Assembly: GCA_045561235.1 (NCBI GenBank)
Contig: JBJKYB010000002.1
Location: 496,001-560,000, forward strand
DNA from: GCA-2705445 sp002705445
GTDB taxonomy: Bacteria; Pseudomonadota; Gammaproteobacteria; Poriferisulfidales; GCA-002705445
DNA: 64,000 nucleotides
Reading direction: 5' to 3'
The translations under genes were made by a program, and so were the position numbers. The notes beneath the pieces are model-generated. The model searched no databases. It had not been told where the DNA came from and saw only the letters and a program-made list of their open reading frames with translations. This document shows positions 34,222 through 43,916 of the stretch, in pieces. Position 1 is the stretch's first letter. Every line of letters starts with the position of its first letter.

Positions 34222-34988
34222 GATATTGCATCTTTCTTATTGCTAGAAGGGATTGCAATTGGACTAATATTCATTCTTTTTGCCTTATATGCTTTTCTTC
34301 CAGAGATAATTGCGTATTTCATTGCTTCAGCCATTAGCTCTGGGTTATCTGACATGGCAATTGCGGAATTTAAAAGTACCCCGTCACAGCCCATTTCCAT
34401 TGCAATAGTTGCATCGCTCGCTGTACCAATGCCAGCATCGACAATAATAGGTACATTTGCATTTTTAATTATTTTATTTATCTTCTCAGGATTAATAATA
34501 CCCTGGCCTGTACCAATTGGGGATGCTAAAGGCATAACTGATATACAACCTATTTCCTCAAGACTTTTTGCTAAAGAAATATTATCTGTAGTATAAGCCA
34601 TTATAGAAAATCCTAGTTTAACCAATTCTTTAGCAGCAACTAAAGTTTCTTTTTCATTAGGTAATAAAGTATCTTTGTCAGCTAATACTTCTAATTTTAG
34701 TAAATTATCTCCTAAGAGTTCTCTTGCTAATAGAGAAACTCTAATAGCATCTTCAGCAGAAAAACACCCGGCAGTGTTTGGAAGTATTTTGTAATCTTTT
34801 GGACTGATATAGTCTAGTAAATTTTTTTTAGTTTTTTCTTGTCCAATATTTGTTCTTTTTATTGCAACGGTTATAATTTCTGCTCCGCTTGCATCCAAAG
34901 CTTTTTTTGTTTGTTCGAAATCTTTATATTTGCCGCTTCCAATAATCAATCTTGAACTATATATTTTTTTATCAAGTATTAAACTCAT
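34218..34988 (-). CDS. thiG: Thiazole synthase
   Basis: Forms the thiazole phosphate ring of thiamine from deoxyxylulose phosphate, ThiS-thiocarboxylate and dehydroglycine. The 256-residue TIM barrel has RLIIGSGKYKDFEQT, the NTAGCFSAEDA segment, VMPLASPIGTGQGI and VDAGIGTASDA. It is two bases after thiS. A glycine oxidase gene (thiO-like, 42745) elsewhere in the window could provide dehydroglycine. Confidence 0.97.
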   Translation of the reverse strand: MSLILDKKIYSSRLIIGSGKYKDFEQTKKALDASGAEIITVAIKRTNIGQEKTKKNLLDYISPKDYKILPNTAGCFSAEDAIRVSLLARELLGDNLLKLEVLADKDTLLPNEKETLVAAKELVKLGFSIMAYTTDNISLAKSLEEIGCISVMPLASPIGTGQGIINPEKINKIIKNANVPIIVDAGIGTASDATIAMEMGCDGVLLNSAIAMSDNPELMAEAMKYAIISGRKAYKAKRMNISPIAIPSSNKKDAIS

Positions 34989-34990
34989 AA

Positions 34991-35191
34991 TTAACCACCA
35001 CCGACTGCAGTAATAATTTCGATTTTGTCATTATCTTTCAACTCATAATCATGCCAAAGGCTTTTTGTAATAATATTTCTGTTAATCTCTATAACAATAT
35101 TATTTTCCTTTAAATTATGCATTATTAGAAAATCATTTAAACTCAATTTTTTCTCAAGGAAGATCTTTTTTCCATTTAATATTACATTCAT
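34991..35191 (-). CDS. thiS: Sulfur carrier protein ThiS
   Basis: A 66-residue ubiquitin-like sulfur carrier ending in the Gly-Gly tail (AVGGG) that is adenylated and thiocarboxylated before delivery of sulfur to ThiG. It overlaps the gamma-carbonic anhydrase gene by four bases and is followed by thiG after two. Confidence 0.93.
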   Translation of the reverse strand: MNVILNGKKIFLEKKLSLNDFLIMHNLKENNIVIEINRNIITKSLWHDYELKDNDKIEIITAVGGG

Positions 35192-35721
35192 TTTGTATCA
35201 ATATGTTGTTTCATTGTTGTTACGTAATTTTTCGACGAAAATTTAATATAATCTAATTCTTTATCTGTCAGCTCTCGAATAGGTTTTGCTGGAGAACCTT
35301 TATATAAAAAACCAGATTTCATTTTCTTGTTTGGACTTACAAGACTTCCTGCAGCAATCATTGTATTACTTTCAACCAAAGCGCCGTCTAATACTATGCT
35401 GCCTATCCCAATTAGACTCATACTTTCTACCATACATGCATGAAGGATTACTCCGTGTCCGATTGTAACATCATCCCCAATAATTAAAGGATATCCTCCA
35501 GGAGTAAAAGTATTATCACTTGTAACATGAAGTATAGAGCCGTCTTGAATATTTGTTCTTTCTCCGATGGAAACTTCCTGAACATCTCCTCTAATAACAG
35601 TTTGTGGCCAAACAGACGACTCATCGCCGATTGATACGTTACCAATTATTGTACAACTTTCATCTATATACGCATTTTCATGAATAATTGGCGAAAAGTT
35701 TTTAAATTTTCTTATTGTCAT
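35188..35721 (-). CDS. Gamma-carbonic anhydrase family protein (YrdA-like)
   Basis: A 177-residue left-handed beta-helix trimer protein built of hexapeptide repeats (IGNVSIGDESSVWP and so on). Metal-ligand histidines appear in ILHVTSD, IGHGVILHAC. The family includes true carbonic anhydrases and inactive YrdA-type relatives. It is the first gene of the operon with thiS, thiG and trmB. Confidence 0.9.
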   Translation of the reverse strand: MTIRKFKNFSPIIHENAYIDESCTIIGNVSIGDESSVWPQTVIRGDVQEVSIGERTNIQDGSILHVTSDNTFTPGGYPLIIGDDVTIGHGVILHACMVESMSLIGIGSIVLDGALVESNTMIAAGSLVSPNKKMKSGFLYKGSPAKPIRELTDKELDYIKFSSKNYVTTMKQHIDTK

Positions 35722-35773
35722 TTTTTTGTTGTATCATGGTTTCTATAGTAACTTATATTAAAATAATTTCTTA

Positions 35774-36634
35774 ATGTTTAAAAATAAACTTTGCTTATAT
35801 ATTCAATTAATGAGATTAAATAATCCTATAGGTATTTTTCTCTTATTATGGCCCCCATTTTGGGTAATTGCATCTTCTAATGATGGAAGTATTTATAATT
35901 ACGTAAGTCTAATTTTTCTAATTGGTGTAATTACTAGTAGATCTATTGGATGCGTTATTAATGATTTTTTTGATAGAGATTTTGATAGTAAGGTTTCAAG
36001 GACAAAAGACAGACCGTATGCGTCAAATTTAATAAATAAAAAAGAAATATTTTTAATTTTCATATTATTATCATTAATTAATTTAAGCCTTCTTGCATTT
36101 TTAAATTTGAAAACTATTTTTCTAGCTTTAATTGCGATTATGTCAATTATTTTTTATCCACTTACAAAAAGATTTTTGAAAGCACCGCAAATTTTTCTTG
36201 GCTTTACATTTGCCATATCTACGCTAATGGCATTTACTAGTATTAAAAATGAAATTCCTGATTTAATAGCATGGGTTTTCTTTTTTGCGACGTTAATATG
36301 GGTGATTATGTTTGATACGATGTATGCTATGGCAGATAAAGATGATGATTTGAAAATAGGCATAAATTCAACTGCCATTTTATTTGGAAATAACGATAAA
36401 ATAATAATTGGCTTTTTACAATTCGTTTTCTTTACAATATTTATATACATTGGTTATTTAAAAGAATATGGCTCCATATTTTATCTATTTCTTATTCTTG
36501 CTATCCTCATAGGTGTGTATAATCAAGTATTAATAAATAAAAGAGTCCCGAAATTTTGTATAATGGCTTTTAAAAATAATCAATATATTGGTTTACTAAT
36601 TTTTTTGGGGATTTATGGGGAGTATTTAATATGA
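35774..36634 (+). CDS. ubiA: 4-Hydroxybenzoate polyprenyltransferase
   Basis: Attaches the polyprenyl tail to 4-hydroxybenzoate in ubiquinone synthesis. The 286-residue inner-membrane protein has seven to nine helices and both Asp-rich motifs: NDFFDRDFDSKVSRTKDRP near residue 62 and DTMYAMADKDDD near 180. The prenyl donor could come from IspB encoded in the window. It overlaps bioB by four bases. Confidence 0.95.
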   Translation: MFKNKLCLYIQLMRLNNPIGIFLLLWPPFWVIASSNDGSIYNYVSLIFLIGVITSRSIGCVINDFFDRDFDSKVSRTKDRPYASNLINKKEIFLIFILLSLINLSLLAFLNLKTIFLALIAIMSIIFYPLTKRFLKAPQIFLGFTFAISTLMAFTSIKNEIPDLIAWVFFFATLIWVIMFDTMYAMADKDDDLKIGINSTAILFGNNDKIIIGFLQFVFFTIFIYIGYLKEYGSIFYLFLILAILIGVYNQVLINKRVPKFCIMAFKNNQYIGLLIFLGIYGEYLI

Positions 36635-37665
36635 AGAAAATTAGAAATAATTGGAAATTAAAAGAAGTTTTAAATCTTTTTAATATGCCGTTTAATGAAT
36701 TGTTATTTGAAGCACATAATAGCCATATAAAAAATCATAAAAAAGACACTGTTCAGGTTTGTACTTTATTATCAATTAAAACCGGTGGTTGCCCTGAAGA
36801 TTGCGGTTATTGTTCACAAAGCATACATAGCGATAATCCCATCGAAGCAACGCCTTTAATGTCGTTAGAGGAGGTTGAAAAGCAGGCTAAAATTGCTCGT
36901 GATCAGGGTTCGACAAGGTTTTGTATGGGTGCTGCTTGGAGACGACCAAGCAATAAAAATATAGATAGAGTTATAAAAATGATAGATGTGGTTCATAATC
37001 TTGGAATGGAAAGTTGCGTTACACTGGGCATGCTTTCTGAAGATCAAGCAAATAGATTATCTAGGTCTGGTCTTAATTATTATAACCATAACTTAGATAC
37101 ATCAAGAGAACATTATGCAAAAGTTATTAGCACACGGAATTATCAAGATAGATTAAATACTCTGAAATATGTACGAAGTTCTGGGATAAAAGTTTGTTCA
37201 GGTGGCATTTTAGGTTTGGGAGAATCTCTAGAAGATAGAGCAAAGCTTTTAATAGAGCTTGCAAATCTTGAGGAGCACCCAGAGTCAGTTCCAATTAATA
37301 TGCTAGTACAGATTGAGGGTACAAGATTATATGAAAATGAAAAAATTGATGAATTAGAATTTGTTAAAACTATTGCCGTAACAAGAATTATGATGCCTAA
37401 AACTTATGTAAGATTATCCGCTGGTAGAGAATCAATGTCAGAATCAATGCAGGCGTTATGTTTTTATGCTGGAGCGAATTCAGTATTTTACGGTGAAGAA
37501 CTGTTGACAACACCGAACGTAGAAGTTGAAAAAGATAGAGAATTATTTAGTAAGCTAGGCATGAATATTGAGGGTACCAATAAAAAAACTGAAAAATTTA
37601 GAAGTAGCAAAAGAAAAGATACAGAAAAAAAGCACAATATTCGTAATTTAAAATTAATTAATTAA
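36631..37665 (+). CDS. bioB: Biotin synthase
   Basis: Radical-SAM enzyme inserting sulfur into dethiobiotin. The 344 residues include the 4Fe-4S motif C-x3-C-x2-C in GGCPEDCGYCSQS and the 2Fe-2S ligands in CMGAAWRRP, ESCVTLG, and RLSAGRESM. A Lys/Arg-rich tail of about 25 residues extends the protein. It overlaps ubiA; bioF follows after 15 bases. Confidence 0.97.
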   Translation: MKKIRNNWKLKEVLNLFNMPFNELLFEAHNSHIKNHKKDTVQVCTLLSIKTGGCPEDCGYCSQSIHSDNPIEATPLMSLEEVEKQAKIARDQGSTRFCMGAAWRRPSNKNIDRVIKMIDVVHNLGMESCVTLGMLSEDQANRLSRSGLNYYNHNLDTSREHYAKVISTRNYQDRLNTLKYVRSSGIKVCSGGILGLGESLEDRAKLLIELANLEEHPESVPINMLVQIEGTRLYENEKIDELEFVKTIAVTRIMMPKTYVRLSAGRESMSESMQALCFYAGANSVFYGEELLTTPNVEVEKDRELFSKLGMNIEGTNKKTEKFRSSKRKDTEKKHNIRNLKLIN

Positions 37666-37680
37666 TTTTTATAGATAAAT

Positions 37681-38868
37681 TTGAAAAATAAAATTAAAAC
37701 AAAGCTTAAAGAGATTAAGCTATCTAATGGTTTTAGAGTTAGAAAAGTAAAAGATTCTGGAAACTCGCATATTTTTGTTTATAAAAATAAAGAGCTATTA
37801 TCTTTTGCGAGTAATGATTATCTGTCGTTATCTAATGATAAAAGGATTATAAACTCCGCAAAAAAGGCTTTGGACAATCATGGTTATAGTACAAGCTCTT
37901 CAGCATTAATTTCAGGATATACCAAATCGCACTTTAAATTAGAAGAAGAATTATCAAATTTTTTAGGACAAGAAAAAACGTTATTATTTTCTACAGGTTA
38001 TCAAGCAAATCTTGGGGTGATAAAATCACTCGTTTCTAGGGGTGATAATATTATTTCTGATAAATTAAATCATGCTTCTTTAATCGATGGTTCATTAACT
38101 TCAAGAGCAAATTTCAAAAGATATAATCATAATGACTGTAAGAACTTAGAAGAAATGTTGATAGGTACTAAGGGAAAAAATAATTTAGTTGTAAGTGATT
38201 CCTTATTTAGTATGGATGGCGATACACCAAATATAAAAAAGATGAGTACGCTAGCTAAAAAATATGATGCATCGCTTTTAATTGATGAAGCACATTCTAT
38301 TGGTATATTCGAAAAATATGGTAGAGGTCTTATTTATAAAAATTCTTTAAATAATAAAGAAAATATTTTTGTTACTGGGACATTTGGAAAAGCAATCGGT
38401 ACTTTTGGGGCTTTTTTTTCAGGGAAGAAAGACCATGTTGAATATGTTCTACAAAAAGCAAGAAGCTATATTTATTCCACATCGCTACCTATTAATGCAG
38501 TGGAGGCTACAAGAAAATCTTTAAAAATTATTTCTAAAGAAAACTGGAGAAGAGAAAAGCTATTTTCATTAATAAGCTACTATAAAAAAAATATAAAAAA
38601 ATCAGGATTTACATCTTTAAAAAGTAATTCACAGATTCAAGCATTATTAGTAGGGAGCAGTAAAGATGCTTTATATGTAAGTGATCAGCTTTTCAAAAGC
38701 GGAATTTATATTCCTGCTATCAGACCGCCAACAGTAGAAGAAGGAAAGTCACGACTAAGGATATCTTTGACTGTTGATCACCAATTATCTGATATTGATT
38801 ATTTAATAAATATATTGCAAAAGATATCTCGAAATCTTGTACAATCTCAAGAATGTGTCAAAAAATAA
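37681..38868 (+). CDS. bioF: 8-Amino-7-oxononanoate synthase
   Basis: PLP enzyme joining pimeloyl thioester and alanine in biotin synthesis. The 395-residue alpha-oxoamine synthase shows FASNDYLSLSND, the STGYQANLGV segment, DEAHSIGIFEKYGRG, and the PLP lysine in VTGTFGKAIGTFG. TTG is the apparent start. It overlaps coaBC by 16 bases. bioC, bioD, bioA and bioH are not in the window. Confidence 0.96.
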   Translation: MKNKIKTKLKEIKLSNGFRVRKVKDSGNSHIFVYKNKELLSFASNDYLSLSNDKRIINSAKKALDNHGYSTSSSALISGYTKSHFKLEEELSNFLGQEKTLLFSTGYQANLGVIKSLVSRGDNIISDKLNHASLIDGSLTSRANFKRYNHNDCKNLEEMLIGTKGKNNLVVSDSLFSMDGDTPNIKKMSTLAKKYDASLLIDEAHSIGIFEKYGRGLIYKNSLNNKENIFVTGTFGKAIGTFGAFFSGKKDHVEYVLQKARSYIYSTSLPINAVEATRKSLKIISKENWRREKLFSLISYYKKNIKKSGFTSLKSNSQIQALLVGSSKDALYVSDQLFKSGIYIPAIRPPTVEEGKSRLRISLTVDHQLSDIDYLINILQKISRNLVQSQECVKK

Positions 38869-40037
38869 AAATAATTTTAGGCGTTACGGGTGGGATAGCT
38901 GCTTATAAATCAGCAGAGATCGCAAGATTGTTAATGAAAAATAATTTTGATGTTAAAGTGATAATGACAAGAACTGCAGAAGACTTTATAACACCACTTA
39001 CATTTGAAACTTTAACAAATGGTAAGGTTTATCAATATAATACAATAGTAAAAGAGAGCCCAATGCTTCACATAGACCTAGCAAAATGGGCTGACATTAT
39101 ATTAGTGGCCCCTTCAACGGCAGAATTTATGTCTAAACTTACGTTCGGTAGGGCAGACGACCTTCTTACGACAACATGTCTTGCATTTGATAATAGAATT
39201 GTTTTATCACCAAGTATGAATAAAAACATGTGGAATAATAAAGCCACACAAGAAAACTATGACACATTAAAAAAAAGAGGTATTATTTTTTCTGGCCCTG
39301 AATTTGGAAGTCAAGCATGTGGGGATATAGGCTCAGGAAGAATGAAGGAGCCAATAAATATATTTGAGGACATACAAAATTTAGTAAAAAAAAAATCAAA
39401 GCTATTTAAAGGAAAAAAAATAGTAATTACTGCTGGCCCAACAATTGAGTATATTGACCCAATAAGATATTTATCAAATAGAAGTTCTGGAATGATGGGT
39501 TGTGAGATAGCAAATGCTTTCTTCAATCAGGATGCCGAGGTTACTTTGATTAAAGGACCTTGTAATTATAAAGAATATGATGAAATAAAATCCATAGAGG
39601 TAAAAAGCGCTAAAGATATGCTTTCATCTGTAGAAGACAATATTCCAAATTGTGATATTTTTGTTTCTGTTGCTGCAGTTTCAGACTTTGCTATCAAAAA
39701 CTTATCAGAAAAAAAAATTAAAAGTGATGAGCCAATTAAATTGGAATTTACCAAAAATATAGATATATTAAAAACCATAGTCGAAAAATATAATGTTTTT
39801 TCTATTGGTTTTGCAGCAGAAACTAATGAATTAAAAATAAATGCTTTAAAAAAATTAAAAGATAAAAAAGTTTCTGTTATTGCTGCTAACAAAGTAAGTT
39901 TTGATGACGGTATTGATAACGAAAATAATTCAATAACTTTATATTGGGGAGAAGGTTTAGAAAAAACTTTAAAATTAAAAAATAAGAAAGACCTTGCTAT
40001 TGAGTTTGTTGAAGAAATATCAAATATCTATAATTAG
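38853..40037 (+). CDS. coaBC: Bifunctional phosphopantothenoylcysteine decarboxylase/synthetase
   Basis: Catalyses two steps of coenzyme A synthesis. The N-terminal flavin domain (CoaC, about 1-180) has VTGGIAAYKSAE, the DLAKWADIILVAPSTAE stretch and SPSMNKNMW; the C-terminal domain (CoaB, about 185-394) has ITAGPTIEYIDPIRYLSNRSSG and AAVSDF. Length 394 is normal. It leads the coaBC-dut-algC-argB order typical of many Gammaproteobacteria. Confidence 0.96.
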   Translation: MCQKIKIILGVTGGIAAYKSAEIARLLMKNNFDVKVIMTRTAEDFITPLTFETLTNGKVYQYNTIVKESPMLHIDLAKWADIILVAPSTAEFMSKLTFGRADDLLTTTCLAFDNRIVLSPSMNKNMWNNKATQENYDTLKKRGIIFSGPEFGSQACGDIGSGRMKEPINIFEDIQNLVKKKSKLFKGKKIVITAGPTIEYIDPIRYLSNRSSGMMGCEIANAFFNQDAEVTLIKGPCNYKEYDEIKSIEVKSAKDMLSSVEDNIPNCDIFVSVAAVSDFAIKNLSEKKIKSDEPIKLEFTKNIDILKTIVEKYNVFSIGFAAETNELKINALKKLKDKKVSVIAANKVSFDDGIDNENNSITLYWGEGLEKTLKLKNKKDLAIEFVEEISNIYN

Positions 40038-40048
40038 GAAAATAAAGT

Positions 40049-40507
40049 ATGAAGAAGAAAGTACAAGTAAAAATTCTAAATTCTAAAATAAATAATTCTA
40101 TACCAATGCCAGAATATGCAACTGAAGGTTCAGCTGCTATAGATTTAAGGGCATGTGTAGATAGTGATGTTGTGCTTTCACCACAAAGTACAACTTTGAT
40201 TCCTACAGGCTTAGCTTTTTTTATTGAAGACAAAGATTTTGCTGGAGTAGTTTTACCAAGATCAGGACTTGGTCACAAACATGGAATTATACTTGGAAAT
40301 TCTATTGGTTTAATAGATTCTGATTATCAAGGAGAGCTAATGGTCTCTCTATTTAACAACAGCAAAGTAAGTTTTATTATTAATCCTGGAGATCGAATAG
40401 CTCAATTTATGTTAATTCCAGTTATAAATATAGAATATAGTTTTGTAGAGGAATTTGATCTGACTGAAAGATCAACAGGTGGCTTTGGCCATAGCGGAAA
40501 AAAATAA
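40049..40507 (+). CDS. dut: dUTP diphosphatase
   Basis: Hydrolyses dUTP to dUMP, keeping uracil out of DNA. The 152-residue trimeric enzyme has all five motifs: GSAAIDLRA, PRSGLGHK, GLIDSDYQGEL, PGDRIAQFM and RSTGGFGHSG, the last being the C-terminal P-loop-like arm. Eleven bases after coaBC. Confidence 0.97.
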   Translation: MKKKVQVKILNSKINNSIPMPEYATEGSAAIDLRACVDSDVVLSPQSTTLIPTGLAFFIEDKDFAGVVLPRSGLGHKHGIILGNSIGLIDSDYQGELMVSLFNNSKVSFIINPGDRIAQFMLIPVINIEYSFVEEFDLTERSTGGFGHSGKK

Positions 40508-40509
40508 TA

Positions 40510-41904
40510 ATGAATCTACCAAAAAATATTTTTAAGGCATATGATATCAGAGGAATTTACGATCACGAGCTTAATAATAAGACAGTCAAGTTAATTGCAA
40601 AGGCATTATCTGTAATTTATAAAAATAAAAATGATAAAATTGTAATTGGTAGAGATGGAAGATTATCTAGTGAAACATTGTCAAACGCTCTAATAGAAGG
40701 TTTTTTAGAAAGCGGAAAAGACATAATTGATATTGGTCAAGTACCAACACCTTTATTATATTATGCTGTTAACTATTTTAAACTAAATTCGGGGATTATA
40801 ATAACCGGTAGTCATAATCCAAAAGATTATAATGGCTTAAAAATAATTATGGATGGTCATGCCCTTGCAGGCAATGAAATACAAAAAATTTATGAAAACA
40901 TAAAATTAAAAAACTATATTCAGTCCAAAAAAAATCACAATGCGAAGTTAGAAAATATTAAAATTGATAATATTTATATAGACGAATTATTAAAAGATAT
41001 AAATATAAACAAAAAATTAAAGGTTGCAATTGATGCTGGTAATGGGGCAGCTGGTCCTATTGCTTTAGAAGCATATAGGAAATTAGGACATGAGGTTATA
41101 GATTTATACTGTGACGTCGATGGCAATTTCCCAAATCATCATCCAAATCCAAGTGATCCAAAGAATTTAAAAGATTTGATTTCTTGTGTTAAAGAAGATG
41201 ATTGTGATATTGGTATCGCATTTGATGGAGATGGTGATAGATGTTTAATTATTGATAACTTGGGTCAAGTGTTATGGCCAGATAAACAAATGATGGTTTA
41301 TGCAAAAGATATTTTATCAACGAATAAAAATGAAAAAATTGTATATGATGTTAAATCTTCAAAAGATCTTGCAAATATTGTAAAAGAATATGAAGGTATT
41401 CCAGTTATGTGCAGAACTGGGCATTCTTACATAAAAATGAAAATGAAAGAAACAAGTGCCATTTTAGGAGGAGAGATGTCAGGGCACATCTTTTTTAAAG
41501 ATAGGTGGTATGGATTTGATGATGGAATATATGCTGGACTTAGAATGCTAGAAATTGTCTCGAGTAATAATAAAACAAGTAGTGAAATATTTAAGGAATT
41601 ACCTAAATCCTATTCTACTCCAGAAATAAATATACCGGTCGATAAAGATGGCTTTCAGCATGAATTTATGGAAAAATTCTCTTGCTCTGCAATTATCAAA
41701 GATGCTGAAATTACGAAAATTGATGGTGTCAGAGCAGATTTTGAGAGTGGGTGGGGATTAATAAGGGCTTCAAATACGACGCCTTGTTTAGTTATGAGGT
41801 TTGAGGCCAAATCAGAAGAAATGCTAAAAAGTATTCAAGATATTTTTATAAAAGAAATTCTTAAAATAGATTCATCATTAGAGATACCAAATGAAACAAA
41901 ATGA
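40510..41904 (+). CDS. algC: Phosphomannomutase/phosphoglucomutase
   Basis: Interconverts hexose 6- and 1-phosphates for sugar nucleotide synthesis. The 464-residue alpha-D-phosphohexomutase begins KAYDIRGIYD and has the phosphoserine loop TGSHNPKDYNG, the metal loop FDGDGDRC, GEMSGHIFF, and the terminal phosphate-binding RASNTTPC. Overlaps argB by 14 bases. AlgC-type proteins also feed lipopolysaccharide and exopolysaccharide synthesis. Confidence 0.95.
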   Translation: MNLPKNIFKAYDIRGIYDHELNNKTVKLIAKALSVIYKNKNDKIVIGRDGRLSSETLSNALIEGFLESGKDIIDIGQVPTPLLYYAVNYFKLNSGIIITGSHNPKDYNGLKIIMDGHALAGNEIQKIYENIKLKNYIQSKKNHNAKLENIKIDNIYIDELLKDININKKLKVAIDAGNGAAGPIALEAYRKLGHEVIDLYCDVDGNFPNHHPNPSDPKNLKDLISCVKEDDCDIGIAFDGDGDRCLIIDNLGQVLWPDKQMMVYAKDILSTNKNEKIVYDVKSSKDLANIVKEYEGIPVMCRTGHSYIKMKMKETSAILGGEMSGHIFFKDRWYGFDDGIYAGLRMLEIVSSNNKTSSEIFKELPKSYSTPEINIPVDKDGFQHEFMEKFSCSAIIKDAEITKIDGVRADFESGWGLIRASNTTPCLVMRFEAKSEEMLKSIQDIFIKEILKIDSSLEIPNETK

Positions 41905-42748
41905 AGCAGAGCAAGTAATAAAAATACTAACCGAAGCACTTCCATATATACAAAAATTTTCTAAGAAGATTTGTATAGTGAAATATGGTGGTGCTGCCAT
42001 GACCGATAATAATCTTAAAAATAGCTTTGCTAGAGATATAGCTTTAATGAAACAGGTTGGCATTAATGTAGTTGTTGTTCATGGGGGAGGCCCGCAAATT
42101 GATGAACAGTTAAAAAAAGTTGGAATAGAAAGAAATTTTAAAGATGGAATTAGAGTAACAGATACTAAAACTATAGAGATAGTTGCTGATACATTAACAA
42201 ATTTAGTTAATAAAGAAATAGTAAGTCTTATAAATCATAATGGAGGTAATGCAATAGGCGTTGCTAAGGATAAGAATGATGTCATTAAAGTACAGAAATA
42301 CACATCAAATGATAAAGATTATGGTTATGTTGGAGAAATTATAGATGTAGATTCAAATTATTTGTATGATCTTATGACATCAAATTATATACCGGTAATT
42401 GCGCCCCTAGGATTTGATGAAAATGATGATATTTTTAATATAAATGCAGATTCAGCTGCAAGCGCCATAGCTTCGCATATGTCAGCAGAAAAATTAATAT
42501 TTTTAACAAATCAAGCAGGTGTTTTGGATAAAGAAGAGGAACTAATTTCTTCTTTAAATGCTAAAGAAATTGAAAGTCTAATTAAATCAGATGTTATAAC
42601 TGGAGGAATGCTACCTAAAATAAGTGCATGTCTTAATGCTTTAAATAATAGTACGAAAACAGCACATATAGTAGATGGAAGAATTCAACATTCTGTTTTA
42701 CTAGAGATATTTACAAACGAAGGTATAGGAACGTTGGTTAGAAAATGA
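41891..42748 (+). CDS. argB: Acetylglutamate kinase
   Basis: Phosphorylates N-acetylglutamate in arginine synthesis. The 285 residues include CIVKYGGAAM, VVVHGGGPQID, a short LVNKEIVSLI stretch, NINADSAASAIA and ITGGMLPKI. It lacks the extended N-terminal helix usual in arginine-inhibited hexameric enzymes only partly (EQVIKILTEALPYIQKF is present), so arginine control is plausible. Overlaps the next gene by four bases. Confidence 0.97.
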   Translation: MKQNEAEQVIKILTEALPYIQKFSKKICIVKYGGAAMTDNNLKNSFARDIALMKQVGINVVVVHGGGPQIDEQLKKVGIERNFKDGIRVTDTKTIEIVADTLTNLVNKEIVSLINHNGGNAIGVAKDKNDVIKVQKYTSNDKDYGYVGEIIDVDSNYLYDLMTSNYIPVIAPLGFDENDDIFNINADSAASAIASHMSAEKLIFLTNQAGVLDKEEELISSLNAKEIESLIKSDVITGGMLPKISACLNALNNSTKTAHIVDGRIQHSVLLEIFTNEGIGTLVRK

Positions 42749-43746
42749 CAGAGTGTTTAATCATTGGCTCAGGAATAGTAGGTTTAGTAACTGCATATGA
42801 ACTTAGAAAATCTGGATGCAAAATAACAGTAATAGAAAGTCAAAGATCAGGACAAGCTTCTAAATCTGCTGCAGGCATACTTTTTCCAATCAATCCATGG
42901 GAAAATAAAAAAAATATGCAAGACCTTTGTATTGCTGGCCACAAAGAATATAATTTATTTTTTAATTATTTCTCTAAAAAAGAACAAGACAAGATTGGCT
43001 TTGAAAAAAAAGATTTATTATTATTTGGAAAAAAAATAGATCTAGCGAAAAAATGGTATGAGGATAGAAAAGATATTAAATCAGAATTTAATAATAATAA
43101 TGTAAATACTATTGAAAGAAATATAAAAGAATATCATAAGGATTTTTTAAAAATTTCAGATGTTAATGTAATTAATCCCGAAAGATTCATAATCTTTCTT
43201 AAAAATTTATTATTAAAAAATGGAGTAAGATTTAGCGGAGAAAAAATAGAAAAATTAGATTTATTTTTAAAAAATAAAAAAAGTAGTTCTTATGATTATA
43301 TAATAATTTCTGCAGGCGCATGGAGTAAAAATATTTTAGATAAAGAGAATATTAAATTAAAACCTATAAAAGGCCAGCTCTTACATATAAAGAGTAAAAA
43401 AAAATTGATAGAAAATATTTTGATTTATGAAAATTATTATATTCTTCAAAAAAAAAATAATGAAGTAATTATTGGTAGCACATTAGAAGATGTTGGTTTT
43501 GAGGAAGGTGTAACAGAGTCGGCAAAAGATTATTTAATAAAACCCTTATCTGATATCTTTTTAGATAAATTTGACATTTTGAGCTTAAAGCAAACTTATG
43601 GCTTTAGGCCTTATTCAAATCAAGATGAACCTTATGTTTGTCTTGATTCCAATAATTCAAGGGTAATATACAATTTTGGGCATTATAGATATGGCATTCT
43701 CGCAGCTTTACCTTCTGCAAAAATAGTAAATAAGCTGATAAATTAA
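42745..43746 (+). CDS. thiO: FAD-dependent oxidase, glycine oxidase ThiO-like
   Basis: A 333-residue DAO-family flavoenzyme with the dinucleotide-binding GSGIVGLVTAYELRKSG, SKSAAGILFP, KPIKGQLLHIK, the IGSTLEDVGFEEG segment and a C-terminal GFRPYSNQDEP. It matches ThiO glycine oxidase, which makes iminoglycine for ThiG in aerobic thiamine synthesis. Another D-amino acid oxidase activity is possible. thiS and thiG are 8 kb away. Confidence 0.8.
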   Translation: MTECLIIGSGIVGLVTAYELRKSGCKITVIESQRSGQASKSAAGILFPINPWENKKNMQDLCIAGHKEYNLFFNYFSKKEQDKIGFEKKDLLLFGKKIDLAKKWYEDRKDIKSEFNNNNVNTIERNIKEYHKDFLKISDVNVINPERFIIFLKNLLLKNGVRFSGEKIEKLDLFLKNKKSSSYDYIIISAGAWSKNILDKENIKLKPIKGQLLHIKSKKKLIENILIYENYYILQKKNNEVIIGSTLEDVGFEEGVTESAKDYLIKPLSDIFLDKFDILSLKQTYGFRPYSNQDEPYVCLDSNNSRVIYNFGHYRYGILAALPSAKIVNKLIN

Positions 43747-43827
43747 TGCCTTTTGATTGATATAAAATATTTTAATTTAAAAAGGTAACTATTTGTGTCA
43801 AAATATTAAAAATTAAAAGGAGACGGT

Positions 43828-43911
43828 ATGGATATTTTTAGAATTGTTGCATTATCTTTGGGTATTATTATTTGCGTGTTAACTGTTTATTTTGCAGTTG
43901 CTGGGTCGTAA
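43828..43911 (+). CDS. 27-residue single-pass membrane peptide
   Basis: A very short frame with a near-ideal ribosome site (AAAGGAGA, seven bases before ATG). The peptide, MDIFRIVALSL through VAGS, is a single hydrophobic helix with one Arg near the N terminus and one Cys. Such peptides are often subunits or regulators of membrane complexes. It is convergent with ispH, five bases away. No family recognised. Confidence 0.6.
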   Translation: MDIFRIVALSLGIIICVLTVYFAVAGS

Positions 43912-43916
43912 GTAAT

